NCBI GenBank assembly: GCA_000467715.1
Contig: AJFK01000026.1
Span: forward strand, 62,001-126,000
Length of the DNA: 64,000 bases
Origin: Hysterium pulicare CBS 123377
Lineage: Eukaryota > Ascomycota > Dothideomycetes > Hysteriales > Hysteriaceae
Direction: 5' to 3'
The translations under genes were made by a program, and so were the position numbers. This document shows, in pieces, positions 19,056-32,975 of the stretch. Within the stretch, counting starts at the first letter, position 1. Every line of letters starts with the position of its first letter. The notes under the pieces are model-generated. The model was not told where the DNA came from, did not search any database, and saw nothing but the letters and a program-made list of their open reading frames with translations.

Positions 19056-21615
19056 ATGTCTACCCTTTGCTCCACCTGCGCGGCTGTCGACTTTGACAGC
19101 CTTATGTATTCCGAGACCGTCACAATTTACCCATTAAGAACAGTGCAAGACATAGTATCAGAAAATGAATGTCCAAGCTGCCGGCTGTTTGCCGCCCTCT
19201 TATCTAAATCCTGGAACATGTCAGAACCAGAAATTGCGCATATTCGTCCGCCAGTCCGTAGCTGGCTTCGGAACATCCAGTGGGCACGATGGGCCACACC
19301 TAATAAAGCTACCGGTCACTATCGCCTGATGTTGGGTACTGATTGGATACCTAGTATTGAAAGAGGCTCATTTTCCAGCTCCACTCTCGCTATGCTGTCG
19401 CTCAGATAGACGTTAGTCCTATTGCTTCTAATTCCCCAACGATGGTGCCAATCGATGATCAGACACCGTTCATGTTCCGACGAAGGGTCCTGGAAAGTGA
19501 AATTCGGTTCCCTATGATATGCGATTGGCTTTTGGAATGCGAGTCTCATCATCTTCACTCGCAAGATGTGAGCCCGCAGCCTGACCGTTCGTCTCGCCTG
19601 GCATCGATCAAATTCCGAGTCATTAACGTTACGACAAACCGGATCGAAGAGAGCCGTGGTCGTTATATCGCTCTTTCATACGTTTGGGGAGCATCCATAA
19701 CGCAAGATACGAACAAAAGCAAAGCATTTGACGACGAGGGCTGCCTTATCATCGACAATTTGCCGAGGACCATTAGAGACGCCATTCTTTTGACGAAACT
19801 CGTAGGAGAGCAGTTCCTATGGGTTGACTGGCTATGCATCGACCAGGCGGACTCTGCACACAAGACTGCTGCCATCAATAGCATGGATCTAATCTATGAG
19901 TCAGCGTGCTTGACCATCGTTGCTGCTGCCGGAAAGGATGCAGATGCCGGTCTACCTGGACTTCGGTCCACTCCAAGGCGGGCAGAGACCGTGACGGAAA
20001 TTCGAGTAGGGAACAAAACGGTACAAATGTGCGCTGCCAGGCCCAGCCTCGCTACGTTGATTGAGCAGAGTCACTGGAACACCAGAGGATGGACGTTTCA
20101 GGAACATATGTTATCGAAACGAACCCTTTACTTTACAGAAGATGAAGTGTTCTTTTGCTGTCCGAACAACGTTTTTGGCTCGACTATCTGGAATTATGGC
20201 TCGCATTATACCAATTACACAGATATGCGATACAGTTGCTGGAGAGAAGCATACGTTCTCGAAACGCGAAATGTTCATACCAACTACCACCCCAATATTC
20301 CATGGGGAGATAGCGGCTTCAGAAAGGCACAGCCTGCGATACGGCCATCACTTGAAGTTAAAAGTTCCGAAGACCTAAATTCTACACTGAGACGGCCTCG
20401 CGAGAGCAGTTCAGGGTATACGCATGTGCAGCCAGCGTTTGAACTCAGAAATCCCGAAGTCTTCAGCTCCAACTTCGCAGGGTATGCTGATCTCGTTTCG
20501 GAGTATTCTAGGAGACAGCTGTCAAACGGCGAGGACGCTGTAGCGGCGTTTGCCGGGATACTTAATAAGCTATACCATCAGCTGGGAACTACAAGAGCGC
20601 ACGGGCTTCCACTTTCGGATTTTGGAAAAGCCCTTCTATGGTTCCCAAACGATTCCAATCGGTCTTTACGACGTCGACAAGCCCAGTGCAGCCCAGGTTA
20701 TAGGTTTCCAAGTTGGAGCTGGTCTGGCTGGGAGGGCTCGGTTTGCTATCATCTCGCTAACAGTGATGTTGGCTTCTCTCTGAGGATTCGTAAGTATGAA
20801 GCTATCCAAAACTCATTTCGTGATGCTGATACTCATAAGCGCATTTACACGTTAAATCTGTCATGATAGTAGAAATGCTTGTAGAGTGTGTGTCACATAA
20901 TAGTTACGTGATAATCGGGCGCCTGCAGAGCGTGCAGGATGAAAAGAAGTCTAAGCACGACGGATTACAAACAGAAGACGAATCGGAACTCGAATATGAT
21001 ATGCCAGCCTCCCTATTGTCCGGTCCACCTGTACAGTCTCAGCAATCCAACCACGATGGATCACGAATGCAGGATAGATTGGCACGAGGAGCTGTCTCGT
21101 TAACTCCTCTATGGTCAAATCTACGTGTACAGTCTCAGCGAATGCTAAGCTACATGTACGGAGCCATGAATAGGTCAAGTACGCAAGACAACTCACCTAT
21201 CCTGCGTCTCTTCACTACTTGTGTGATGGTTCATTCAGGAGCTGAAGAACCCGCAGCGATTTACGAGACCCACACCTTCGATGTAATACTGGACGAAAAA
21301 GTGTCACCACTGGGTGTGCAGTCTGAAGAGCTTAAGATCGTTGCGATCCGTGGAACCCGAGATGATCCCTTCCAGATCCATGCTGTCACTGCTTCGGATC
21401 TGACTACAAGGATAGAATTGCCGTCTGGAAGGTTTGAGCTGGTGGCCGTCTCGAGAGGTCGACGTCACATGGAATACGAAGAGCAACCGTACCAGGAATA
21501 TGTGGCGTTAGTAGTGGAACATAATGGGGATTACTTCGAGCGCATCGGTGTTACCTGCATACAAAAGAACGTCTGGCTAAGTGCAGCTCGTGAGACCTGG
21601 ATAGATCTACGGTAA
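19056..21615 (+). pseudogene. Heterokaryon-incompatibility (HET) domain gene, broken
   Basis: An N-terminal zinc-ribbon-like segment (CSTCAAVDFDSL, CPSCRLF) runs from the ATG at 19056 to a stop at about 19407. One frame over, from about 19372, coding goes on (LHSRYAVAQIDVSP) into the HET domain with its three signature blocks: 'YIALSYVWGA', 'LWVDWLCIDQ' and 'NTRGWTFQEHMLS', to a stop at 20864-20866. From 20863 a third frame gives the C-terminal part (VECVSHNSYVIIGRL...) to 21615, the kind of sequence that normally follows 'YTLNLS' in HET proteins. So two frame changes break one original gene of about 830 codons. HET proteins trigger incompatibility cell death when intact. Confidence 0.75.
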
Positions 21616-21654
21616 ATCGCCGTGAGTGTATAGGCTGCTGCATTAACAAGGTAA

Positions 21655-22373
21655 ATACCACAGACCCCCGAGAATATGGACCTTCGGGCCTATATGCTTT
21701 CAAAGTCGTCATGCAATGCGTACTGGATAATTCACATAACCTCAAAACGCTGAGGCTTAGTCGCTTGAGCTGGAAAGTTTTCACATTGTAAGAATACGAT
21801 TCTGCATGGTGTATCGCTTGTGCGAATCTGACAACTCTGGATCTGGCATTTGCTGTATCTGAAAATGATAGTGTTGAGGATGGAGATTATTACGAGGTAG
21901 AGCAATCTCGAGCGGCGTTGGGCATTGGGCTCCTGAAGCAGTTTTTAGGATCCATGAGAAATATTCGAAACATGAGCATCGATTTCCGACAATATTGCAA
22001 CGAATCTACTGATTCACCAGCCCGGCTTCAGGATATCTTCCCTGCGGGGCTCCTTTGGCCACATCTACATGAGTTTACTCTCCGGTTTTGCGATACAACG
22101 GAAATCTTCCTCGTTCAATTCCTTTACGAGCATTCGACAATTTTGACATCCCTTCACTTGAAGGAGCTACAACTGGAGCCGGCGGGATCCTGGATACGAT
22201 TTCTGACCACGATTCAGCCGCATCTCAACTTAGAAGCCGCGACTGTGACTGGTGGTCTGCTTGCCGAGCGTGGCAGTGCTGGGTGGACCCTCAGTGAAAC
22301 ATTGAGTTCTGCCTTAGCGCAGTATCTAGTGCATGGAGGCGTATGTCCGTTGAATGAGGGAAATCGGTTGTAG
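21655..22373 (+). pseudogene. Fragment of an LRR/F-box-like fungal protein
   Basis: A frame from about 21655 (PREYGPSGLYAFKVVMQCVL) shows leucine-rich spacing (NLKTLRLSRLSW), meets one stop at 21789, and resumes as 'NLTTLDLAF' into the open frame 21918-22373 (LLWPHLHEFTL, LTSLHLKELQL). There is no start codon or F-box upstream. It looks like the 3' half of a decayed gene. Confidence 0.45.
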
Positions 22374-23881
22374 GACTATAGTTAGGGATGGCATGGAATT
22401 CAAAACAAGAAGGGTTGGACATACGTAGGATTCCCTCATGTGTAACGATGGGTAGTCTGATTGATAGCTGGATGATCCTGGATAGGCTTACTCTATAGTG
22501 GAAAGCCTTATTGCCTTGAACTGAACGCATAGACATTTGACCAATGCATAAAGATTGCTATTGGTCGTTAAAATATCCACTTCCAATCGCCTTACAGCAT
22601 CTATATTATCCGAATAGATCTTATTTAATATACTATTTTCCGAACTGCAATAATGATAGCAACTTACTTTAGTGCTATCCTTACTCTCATCCGACTCTGA
22701 AGGCTGGTAGCAAAGAAGATGGTAGGTACAGACCGATCTACGAAAACGAGGACACCACTGCCCATGGTACCCAATAGGTGCCAACGAATGCACGTGATTA
22801 TGCTGCTTAGTCACCTGGAATTTCGGATTCTCCCAAGCGCGCTAATATCTCTGTCGTTCCATTCTAACACCCTATTCCCATCTTTGAGTGTCACTTCCGT
22901 CTCTAAAGGGCGCCAGATGTCCTTGCAGTATCTTGTTCTGGGTCACAAAACGTTCCCACCTGCTCAGCGCCTTTGCACCGTTCCGCTCGGCCCAAACACT
23001 TCAGTCCCGCTCCGTGCGGCTTCATCCTATGCAATAATCCTTTTCGGAAGCCTCGTATATGCTATGCTTGCGAATTGTCCGCTTTCTTTGAAGAGTTGTA
23101 CTTTCGATTCTGTTGTTTTCGCTGCGCACTTTTCGCTAGTTGACCCAGAATTTCTTATCGCAATAGGTTTTCGTAAGGTCAATGTCGGAGACCGAAACCG
23201 TGTGCCATGTCGCATGAGGGACACAACGTCTTTCCTCGCCGTATCGAAGATCTTTTGTTGGGGGTTTCTAGGAATTTATGTACGCCAGCGAAAGCGACGA
23301 TTTTCGGTTTCCGAAATCCCATCATTATATCCACCAGCTTCCTGTACCCCCGGCTCAATCGTGAGACCTGAGATCGCTAAACCTTTCTCTTAACTGGTAT
23401 TGACTAATTCTCCGACATCACTTTCGTTCGTTCGTCGCATATTTTAATGTTGACGTACTGATCTACCTTGAAATGGCTAAGGCGACATAAGCACCGGGCT
23501 TGAAATGCGGTCGGAATTCCATTGGCCTAACGTGTTTATGAAACTAGATGGCCTCCTTCTCTATTATGAATTCTTGGCGCGCCATACGCTCATCGAAGAT
23601 GTCTCGGTGTCCTTTATTTACCAAGGGTTCGGAAACCAACCAGCCCTATGAAATCGCCATCTTTTCAAGAACCCGACATGCGCCACATAGGACGAAAGGT
23701 ACAAAACGTAGAAGATGTCTCAGCTAGATCAGGTTCGCTTTAAGACATTGCGTTTGACATATAGCTGCTCACTGCCCAGACTTTGATATCGAAGCGCATC
23801 GTCAATCTAGCCTAATGGTTGGATGCCAATGTTCCTAGCAACAAAGAGAACACTGTATACCATTGGCAGTCGTTTCCAATC
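22374..23881. other. Long interval without supported genes
   Basis: A 224-codon open frame at 22719-23393 (plus) has no recognisable domain and shifts between plausible and implausible composition. I treat the interval as non-coding or decayed. Confidence 0.4.
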
Positions 23882-25420
23882 ATGCCGGCAATCGATCTCC
23901 ACACCACGCCAGGAATGGCCCCTCCGCCTGGAGTCTCGGCACATCCACTCGACAACTCTCCGGTACCAGCATCCCTGATCATCACAGCTACCGTATGTCT
24001 GTTTTTGACGACGACCGCAATTTGTGCGAGGATGTTCACCAAGGCATATGATCTACGCCATGTGCAGGTAGAAGATTGTGAGTTCTACTACTCTAAGCAG
24101 GAGGAATTTTATTGACTTGCTCTAGATGCTATAGTGTTTGCATGGGTATGTTCGCCTTACGTAGACGGTAATATCAACTGATTGACTTATTCTTTTAGCT
24201 CGGGTTCGTCGCATGGACTGGCGTACTCTTTGATGGGACTATCGCCGGGCAAGGGCACCATCTATGGAATGTCTCGAAAGTAGGAGTTAAGAGAACTGCT
24301 CTTGTACTAACCTCCCCCAGCCACTTCACAACTTCGTTACTGACACTGCTTAGCTCTCCAACATCCTAGCCATAGTCTACATTCCAGTAATGTTCGCCGC
24401 CAAGCTAGCCGTTTTGCTACAAATTAGTCGCATATTCGCCGGCATCCAAAAGAACTTTATCTTCTGGTCCGTCCGATTTCTCATCGCACTCAACTTTCTC
24501 GTCTACCTCGGGATATTCTTCGCTCGCGTGTTCGCATGCGTGCCCAGAGCTAAAATATCAGATCCGACGGTCCCTGGCCATTGCATCAGCCAGAGTGGGA
24601 GTATCGTCGCGACTGGGGTCATCAACGCGGTCTCAGATCTCATGATTCTTGCGCTTCCGCTTTATGGCGTTTGGGGTCTGCAGATGGCTCCGAAGAGGAA
24701 GTTGGCAATCGCAGCCGTGTTTGGAACTGGACTGCTGTGAGTCTTTCTTGCAAATTGCTTTGACCATCCCCATTTGGATGACTGGTAGCTAATATTACAT
24801 TTCAGTGCGTGCGTTGCAAGTCTAGTCCGTCTCGTCTACAGCATCCGTCTAGATGAAGATCCAGATTTCACAATGGGCATCTGGCCCGTTGACATGTGGG
24901 CGTACGTCCCTTTCTTCTCCCTTGGCCACATAAACCCACGGTGCTAACAATGACTGCATCTAGTCTAGCAGAGTTCACCTGTGTCATTCTCGTCGCTTGT
25001 TTTCCCACCTTCCCCCGCCTCCTCAAATACATTCAAGGCCGCGTCCGAAAGCGTCGTTCCACCAGCTACATCAACCAAACGAAATGGCCTTCAAACCCAT
25101 CCAGTTCCAAACCTAGCAATCTCAGCTCTACCCCATCTTCTACGCCCAAGAACAGCGCCGAAAATGATAATATCCCGATGCAAGAACGGGGTGAAGCCAG
25201 TAGCGGGGCAAGTAGTCAAACAGCTGTCGAAGCACCTTCGGAAAAGAAATCGAAACCGGGGAAAGTGAAGAAGCCGAAAGCAGTTTATACGAAAACGCCG
25301 TTGAGCTTTACGAGTATTATGAAGACGGTTGAGGTTAGGTTGAGCAATCATACGGGGCCGAAGACGCCTGGGACGCCGGAGTTTGTGAAGAGTTATACGA
25401 CGCCTTTTGAGGGGACGTGA
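23882..25420 (+). CDS. Fungal rhodopsin-type seven-helix membrane protein
   Basis: Exons 23882-24077, 24126-24145, 24199-24279, 24354-24736, 24806-24901 and 24964-25420 join in frame to 410 residues. The start is the first ATG in the frame (MPAIDLHTTPG). Seven hydrophobic helices follow, with family stretches 'ICARMFTKAYDLR', 'VEDYAIVFAWLG', 'KLAVLLQISRIF', 'VFACVPRAK', 'NAVSDLMILALPL' and 'LAEFTCVILVACFPTFPRL'. These mark the Fung_rhodopsin (PTH11-like, without CFEM) family of plasma-membrane proteins. The last 130 residues are a Ser/Pro/Lys-rich cytoplasmic tail. The second exon is only 20 nt. Ligand unknown. Confidence 0.88.
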
Positions 25421-25638
25421 GTGGAGTCGGCGTACGAGTCGTTTGAAGTCTGAGCAGCAATTCGAAATTGTATGTTGAGTAAATGAACGTATTAGATTAT
25501 ATTAATTATAAACCAAGCTGTCTATATCATAAAGATGCATCAATCATTACCTGCGACCCAAGGATCCTCAAAATAGAAACGCCGATCTAAAATCTACGGT
25601 CGTAATCCTCCCAACCTCAATCGCGCAACGCAAACTCC

Positions 25639-28600
25639 TCACGGCTTGAAAAGCTGTTCTTTCCTGAAAAACATGAAAAATCCAACACACACCAACCCCT
25701 GAAAGAAAAGCGCAACCCAGAACCAAGGCCTCTCCAGCCCATGCAACGACAACGCAAGATTAGGAAACACATCCCCAGGCCCCAGCTTATCGGGTGCAGA
25801 AGCTCTCGCAGCAATAGTAGCAACACTCCCAACGACCTGCGCCGCCATAAGCGTAAACGCGACATGAAAACGCGTCATAGTCTGCAGAAGAATCATCCCG
25901 AACCCAACTCCCTGCAGCGCATCAAGAACACCAAGCCAAAGCCAAAGCGCTCGTCCCAAAAGAGCGCCCGCAACTGGAGTGCCTGCCCACGGAATCCAAG
26001 AACCCATTCCGCTGGTTCCGAGAAGCATTTGAGCCCAGCGGGGCGCGCCAAGGCCGATGGCGAAAATGGGGAGGATCCAGCTGTGTTCGGTGGATAGTTT
26101 GGAGAAGATTCCGAAAAGAACGGCCCAGATGATTATGAAGAAGAAGAGGATTAGGAGGAGGATGGACCATGCTGGAGCGTGGGTTGAGGACCAGAGGTAG
26201 CGCCAGTTGCGACCGTAGGGGGCGGAGAGGAAGTAGTTCTGGATGATGACGACGATGAAGAACCAGATTATGATTTTGCGGCGCCTTAATGATTTGTAGA
26301 ATGATGGTACCTGCCCGGGACTGGAGCGGTAGAAGTCGGGAAGACCGAGGTAGAGGATTACACCAATGGCGAAAAGGAGGAGGGCGATTGGCGTTGTAAC
26401 TGCGGTGGCGATTGGCGTGGTCGTGAAGGATGTTGTCGATTTGCCGGCGCTGGAAAGTGAAGCAAGATGAGAGCCCCAGTACCAGAGAACCGTGACATAG
26501 ATCTGCTGAGTCCCTTGCACAACACATGCTCGGAAGGCCCAGGTGTGAACAGCTGTACCGCCCTCGCTTCCGAAGTTCAGAGCGAAGAAAAGAGATCCAC
26601 TACCAGAAGCAACGGCATAGATACCTGTCGCCACATTTTGGATCCACCCACGCGCGAATATCGACGTACCATATGGAGCCATTCCTAGGATGAAGAATGC
26701 AATTCCGTAGCAGACAAATGGTAGTGCGACAACATGTACGGCCTTAAAGCGGCGGAATAAGCACCACCAAATGATGGAGCTTGCAAGGTATATCGATGCG
26801 ATGATATAGAGCTTTTCAGCTGTCTGGCCGATCTCACCAGAAAGAAGGGTGATTTGATAAGAGTTTGCTGCAAGAATTTGTCCCTACCAAGCATTAGTAT
26901 TAAACGCTGAGTATATGGGGCGGAGGACTTACCAAGGCGAGAAGGAAGGAATATAGCGGCCAATCACCAATCTTATATTGAAGGAACTTGCGAAGCCCTT
27001 TTGGGGGAACATAATCTTCGCCGAGCTCAAATTCTCCAGAACAGTTGTCCTGGACAGTCGATGTAGTGAATTCAGAGTTCGCTTGAAGTGAAGAAACGCG
27101 AGATGGTGTCGTCGATCTGTTATCGAGTTTCGCGTTATGGAACCGACCAAACCAGCTCTTCTCAGACTTTGTGATAAATTCATCAATGCAAAGTCGATTC
27201 GTCGAAGCCTTTCCGTTAAGGTTGCTGAGCATTTTCTCGAATTGCTTGTAGTAAGTGCCTTGCGAGTCCGTGAAAAATGGGTCGACTTTCTGGAGATTGT
27301 AATTCTTCTCATCTCCTACGATCGTTTCCAAGCTAAGTATAGAGGGGTTGGCGCTTAAGGCGTGGGAATTTCCAGGTGTAGCAGCGCCCGAAGACGTCGA
27401 AATGGTTGATACCGCCGAATTGGCCCTCGAAAGTCGAGGAGCATTAGAAAAACGAGGTGCAGTCCTTCGGGGGATTTCAGGTTGCATTGGAAGCGGCCAA
27501 GATGGTTGTGAGTTGTGTGTCTGACTTATAATAGGGAAGAGATGATACCCATGTCCGGATTCGGTTGAGCTCAAGCTCGTTGTTGAAGATAGCGCCACAG
27601 GAGTGATCGAGCCTGAACTGATAGTGGGAAGCGTTGGACGCTTTTGCACCCTAGGTCTCTCCACCTGTGAATTGTTTGAAGATCGCTGATGTTCTGATTC
27701 CGACGCCGGAACTTCACGAACCGGGCTTGACGCTCGACTTGACGCTCGACTTGAGACCCTGCTTCCTGCCCTGCTTCCAATCCTACTAGAAGGAGTGGTA
27801 TTTGAGGGTGAGGTCCATGCAGATCCAGGTAATGAAGGCATGGGACTGAAGGTACATTTCGGGTTACTGGGTCTAGACTGCGAGAGACTTTTACGACGGA
27901 CCTTCTGGTTCATCTTAATAGAACCAGCCTGTAGTTTCTCTAAATCCTCAATCCACTGAGCCACAGGAAAGCGTTGGAGAGATGATCGAGCTCTCATCAT
28001 AGCCCGAGTCTCTGCAGATGATGCCAAAGCAGTCTTGATAGCGCTTTGGAATTGTCGAATTAGATGTTTCGTTGCCACTGATTCAATAGTGAACCACCAT
28101 CCAGGCATCTGACCAAGGCCACCAACACGAGATCCAACTCCTAGAGCGCCTTTTCGACCGAATTCTACTGCAACGAGGCCGAAGGGCTCATCACGAGAAG
28201 GGATCAAGGCGAATTCGGCGCCAGAGAATATGCAAGGTGGTAACACTGTAAACTCTGGTTTAGAACATACCCTGTCAGGGTAGATTTTTGTGAGTTCGGC
28301 TAGCTTCAAAGCAGCGAATTTCCCATGCAGGTCAATAACAGGGCCGATACAGATGAGCTGAGTGTTTGGGTTGTTTTCGAGTACGGATGGAAAGACGTCG
28401 GCAATGACATCGACGCCTTTTTGAACGGACCAGCGTCCAACGAAGACGAAGAGCTCGGCCTATAAAAATCAGCATGTTTATTAGATGAGCTGGAAATGAT
28501 GTGACTTACCTCTGGGTCGATCTTGAGACCTGCCCACTCTTGGGCCTGAACTCGGAGAGCTTTTCTTTCGGCTTCTTTCTCTCTGTCAATTACTACCTCT

Positions 28601-31600
28601 TCTGGACCAGGAAGTTTTTTGTCCCAGGTATCGGTATCTGCAGGATCTGGGTTCGGGAGAGATCCGACTTTTGGTAAGCCCCAGAAAATTGGATACCGTG
28701 CAAACGAGCGTTTCCCATATTTCTTCGAAACACCTACAGCACCATAGCCTTTCTGATGGATTCGGAGATAGCTTGCTCCTGCATGCAAGAGATTGAAGAC
28801 TTCTCCAAACTGCACGTATTTGTTGACCACATCGTGACCAAGGTTGAAGACGGAACATATCTCATCCATGTCCTGTGGGCGCTTAATAGACCATAGCCCT
28901 TGAAACTCAGCATTGTGTAATGAGAGACAACAAGGAGGGGCGGCATCTGGTAAGAGGTAGAGTGGCGCTAAAGATCCATGATAGTCGTTAATATGGTAGA
29001 TATCTATCTCGGGGAATCTTCTAATCGTCTCGGCAATGCATTGGTTCCATGCCGAGTAATAGATGGCGCTATCCAGATCGTCCATCCTCGCTGGGTACGG
29101 CTCATTCTTTGTTTGTGCTCGGAAAACAGGGGCATCCAGCAATACGAAAGTGATGTTTTGATGGCGGTGGTACTGGACGGAGATACTGTAATCTTGGTTC
29201 ATGATGACAATTCTCATAGGCTCAGCAATCTGATCAATAGGATAATCAAGACCGCCTACGCAAGGCACTACCCAGATCAAGTTTTGATGGTGAAGATTCT
29301 TACCCATGAGAGACGCCATTACTCCCAGTCCGCCGATCTTAATCTTCAACTTCCAGTCTTCGATTTCGTATTCCATTGTTGCAATGAGCACTGTTTTTCG
29401 GTCTTCTCCGTCAGTGGTGGCAAAGCCTTCTTGGCGCTGAGGGTTCGGTGAAGTCAGAGCTCTCTCTTTGAAGAAGGCAAGCGTGCTTCGTGACTGCTCT
29501 TTTAGCATGCTAAGTGCTGCTAATGTAGTCTGGCTCTTTTCAGTAACACCATATTCGTTGAACTTGACATGATAGAAGAACCTGGCAAAGAGGTAGATGG
29601 CTAGCGTTCCGGTGAAGATAGGTGCGAGCGCAAGAATCATCATTATAGCAAGCTGTCTCCAGGCTGATCCGATAGGCACAATGTGATAGCGCAAATCGGC
29701 ATCATTGGCCACGAGTTTCAGCCCGGTGTACGGCATTCCTGGCCTGGTCAAATTGATGACATTCTTTCCCAGATTCGTAGGCGGGAGCCAGTCCAGAACA
29801 TTGTCTCCGTCAACGTCGCCGTAGGTCTTGGACTTATCAGGGAGTCCGTCTGGATTTATGCCCCACGTACTGAGAACCACTTCGCTCGGATATTCAGTCA
29901 TGATTGGAAAGGTCCAGCCGTCGGTCCCAATCTGCATCTCATCTGGTAGGCCGGCATCGTAACCGTACTGATTCCAGACACCAGTAACATGCATGTGCGG
30001 CCATCGTCTGGGAGGTGTGTTAACACCAACATTGCCATGCTGAACATGATCCATGCTACCCGCCATTTCACTCCAGTACCTGATCATCACATGCTCACCC
30101 TTCCAGGCTTGATCTTTTGTTCCGGACCATGATTGGGGCGAAAGGACCGTCTCGGAAGCCGAGTAGTCGAACCACGCACTCCAAGTCGTCCCCCAGTTGA
30201 GCGAATATTGCCATTTGTCCGCCCCTGTGGCCTTTTGGGTGACTTTGAGACTTCCAGATTCCGAATCGCGATGAAGAAGTGATGACGAATAGTTCGCGCT
30301 CGACGGAAAGACCATGGGATTGTCAGACTGGCCAATACGAAACATGAAGTGGTCCACGGCGTCGGTAAAAAGATTTGCCGATTCTGATGTGGCATTGCTG
30401 ATCGTGAAAACATGGATTCCATCGAACACATTCTCAAGTTCTCCTTTCATGACCCAGCCGGACGCAGTTTGGCCAACATATTGCGGCACATCGGGTTGGA
30501 CAACCTGACACGTAACGCTTGACTCGTTGAGGCGAGCAACCTCTCCATTTCGAGTAGACGAGGTTGAAGAGAAGTTGCGTACTACTGAAAGGCAGTTCAT
30601 TTCCACTGAGAAATAGACTTCAATTGGAATGACCTGTGGTTCCCCATCGGATACTGAGGACAGCAATCTTGAATCATGCGCGGGTACAACCTGAGTAATG
30701 GTCGGAGCCGGGTCTGCGAAGCTCTCCTTAGGAACAAAGGCCTTGTATCCCCATGGCTGCATTTCAATAGAGCCCAGACACCCGTTTGTGGTATTCAAGC
30801 CTTCAATGCCGAGTATAGTACCCGAGGCATCAAGATCGTATTCCTCGTAAGGATAGAACAAGTTTTTGACGGTGACGTTTTCCGAAAAGGGCGAAAGGAG
30901 AGCATCGCTTTGGTTCTGACAATTGAAAGTGTAGTTTGTGGTCTTATTATTATTATGATAAAGAAGCCAGATTCCTTGGTTGCCGTGGCCTCCAAGAGTG
31001 GACAAGTCTTGAATACCTTCAAATCTGCCTCGATATATGCTCCAAATACCTGTTGGTGAAGGCATTCCAGCGCTCCCAGGCAAGTATATGTCGCGGATCC
31101 GGGTAGAGAGGGTCTCAAGCTGGAACCCATCATTCAAAACGGGATATTGTCGCCGAAGCTCGTACATCCTCTTGATGATATTGCGGAGAGGATGAGAAGG
31201 ATCTCGATGATCGAGACTGATTGAGTCATCTTCGCAGCCACGAAGAGCCTTATCGAAAGGCATGTTGACATAAACCTCCTCTCCCAATTTGTAGCAGCCA
31301 TGAAGTTGCCAAGCGCGAGACGATGACATTGGCATTCGACCGAATACATAGTCCGCAGCCTGATTCTCCAGGACATAGGATTCCTGCTCTTCTCCCCAGA
31401 GATGGAACGGCATACCTGGCATAAGAAGATTCGTGATAAAGAGGCCCAGAAGATGGCGCTGAGTTCCATTGGCAAGAGACGGCCATCTGAATACGTCCTG
31501 GTTAGTCATCCCGAACAGATGACGAGGGTCGAATTTTCCAGTATTAGCATTAACCATGTCTTCGTGGATGAGTAAGTCATGCCACAGCTCCACGAAGTCA

Positions 31601-32975
31601 ACGCCGTCCAGACCTATGGGCCCATCGAGGCCAAGGAATCTGGTTAAGGCCCCGTAAGTGGGATAGTGAAAAGCGTCTCCGTCTAAAGCGCTTGACCCAA
31701 AATCGCGAAGGTAATCGCTGGAGTTTTCTACGTTCTTTGCCTCGACTGCTGCAGTGAGATTGGGCCATGCCATGTCCGGTTGTTTTCCACGGCCAATGAT
31801 CAGAGAGGCGTAAGGTACTTTACTAACAACCTCGCCCACGATCAAGAAGTTCTCTTTTCCATATCGCCTTGCGCACTGACGCTGGTAGTTGGAAAACGTA
31901 GCATGGACATCGATAGGAGTTTGCGCTGCTTTGTCCATTCGGAAACCATCAATATCAAGCATGGCAATTTGCATGCAGGAGAAATGCATAACCTTATCTA
32001 GTACATCGCTCTGCCAGGTTCGGAGACGATCTTGTACGGAGGCGAATTTGGCAAGTTGGCTTTCGTACACCGGAACCTCTCCAACACCTTTCATGTCACC
32101 ATACTAGCTTCAAGTCAGTCCCTCTAAAAAGGTGGGGGGTTTTGGGCCACTTACCTGATCAAATTCGCTGCCCTTGCAACCACGACTCATTGCTTCCAGA
32201 ACAGAAGAATCATTCTCTGGGTATCCATCGGTTGCCCACATGCGTGGGTATTGACAAGATGCATTATGGTCGTTGCATGGGCGGAAGTCATGATACTGTC
32301 GGCTAGTCTTCCAGGACACGTCGTACTCAGCCCAATTGAACGGGGCAGAGGCATTTTCGTATTCATTCCACTGCAGTAGATCGCCCATTGTTCCAAGAGT
32401 ATTGTCTAATACCACATACATGCCTCGACGGTGAATCTCGGTGATCAGGTCTCTCCAGTCTTGAATCTGTCCGTGATGATGGTCAAGCAGAGTAAAATCC
32501 AAAGGGCCGAATCCGTCGCTTGCCCATGGCATATTGATGAAGGGTGTTCCCGAAAGATAAAGCGCCTAAGAGTTTTAGTACTTGTCTCTGGAGTGATGGT
32601 GATAATTACCTTGATTCCCATGCCTTGAATATAGTCAAGGTTGTTCATGAGACCTTTGGTGTCGCCACCAAAACGAAATTGGTTGCTTGTCCAGTCATGT
32701 TCGAAGTTGGTGCCGTTTGCTTCGTTATTCGTAGGATCTCCATCGACATATCGATCAAGAGTGACGACATAGAAAGGAATCCGCCAATTTGAGGGCGAAG
32801 GATGATACGTATGATTGTCCCACTGACCCCAGTACTCCAGCGGGTTTAATGCACTCCGATTCTCGTTCAAATTCCATCCTTCATGTGCTGGGTCGTACCT
32901 CAGGGCCAGGACCGATAGAAAAAGAAAGGAAAGAGACAAAACATGGCGAATAGCAATCATTGTCGCTACGCGCAA
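25639..32975 (-). CDS. ags1: Cell-wall alpha-1,3-glucan synthase
   Basis: Exons (minus strand) 32975-32610, 32565-32155, 32103-28510, 28459-26933 and 26883-25639 join in frame to 2380 residues, the usual length. Order: signal peptide (MIAIRHVLSLSFLFLSVLA), extracellular alpha-amylase-like GH13 domain with 'DIDGFRMDKAAQTP' (about residue 308), a membrane helix near residue 1110, a cytosolic GT5 glycogen-synthase-like domain with 'KIGGLGVMASLMGK', an acceptor-end 'SRDEPFGLVAVEFG', a Ser-rich linker, and a block of about ten helices (last 400 residues) thought to export the chain. It makes the alpha-1,3-glucan of the wall. Junctions were chosen where phase and family sequence agree, for example 'EFDQ-YGDMKG'. 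The Ser/Arg run near 27720-27780 is a small in-frame repeat. It appears intact. Confidence 0.95.

Noticed and set aside
20863-20866. ATGA overlap suggesting translational coupling of two genes
   Set aside because: The sequence on both sides is continuous with one HET protein, so a frame change is the simpler reading.
22719-23393. 224-codon open frame
   Set aside because: Opposite-strand frames look equally plausible and no domain is visible in either.
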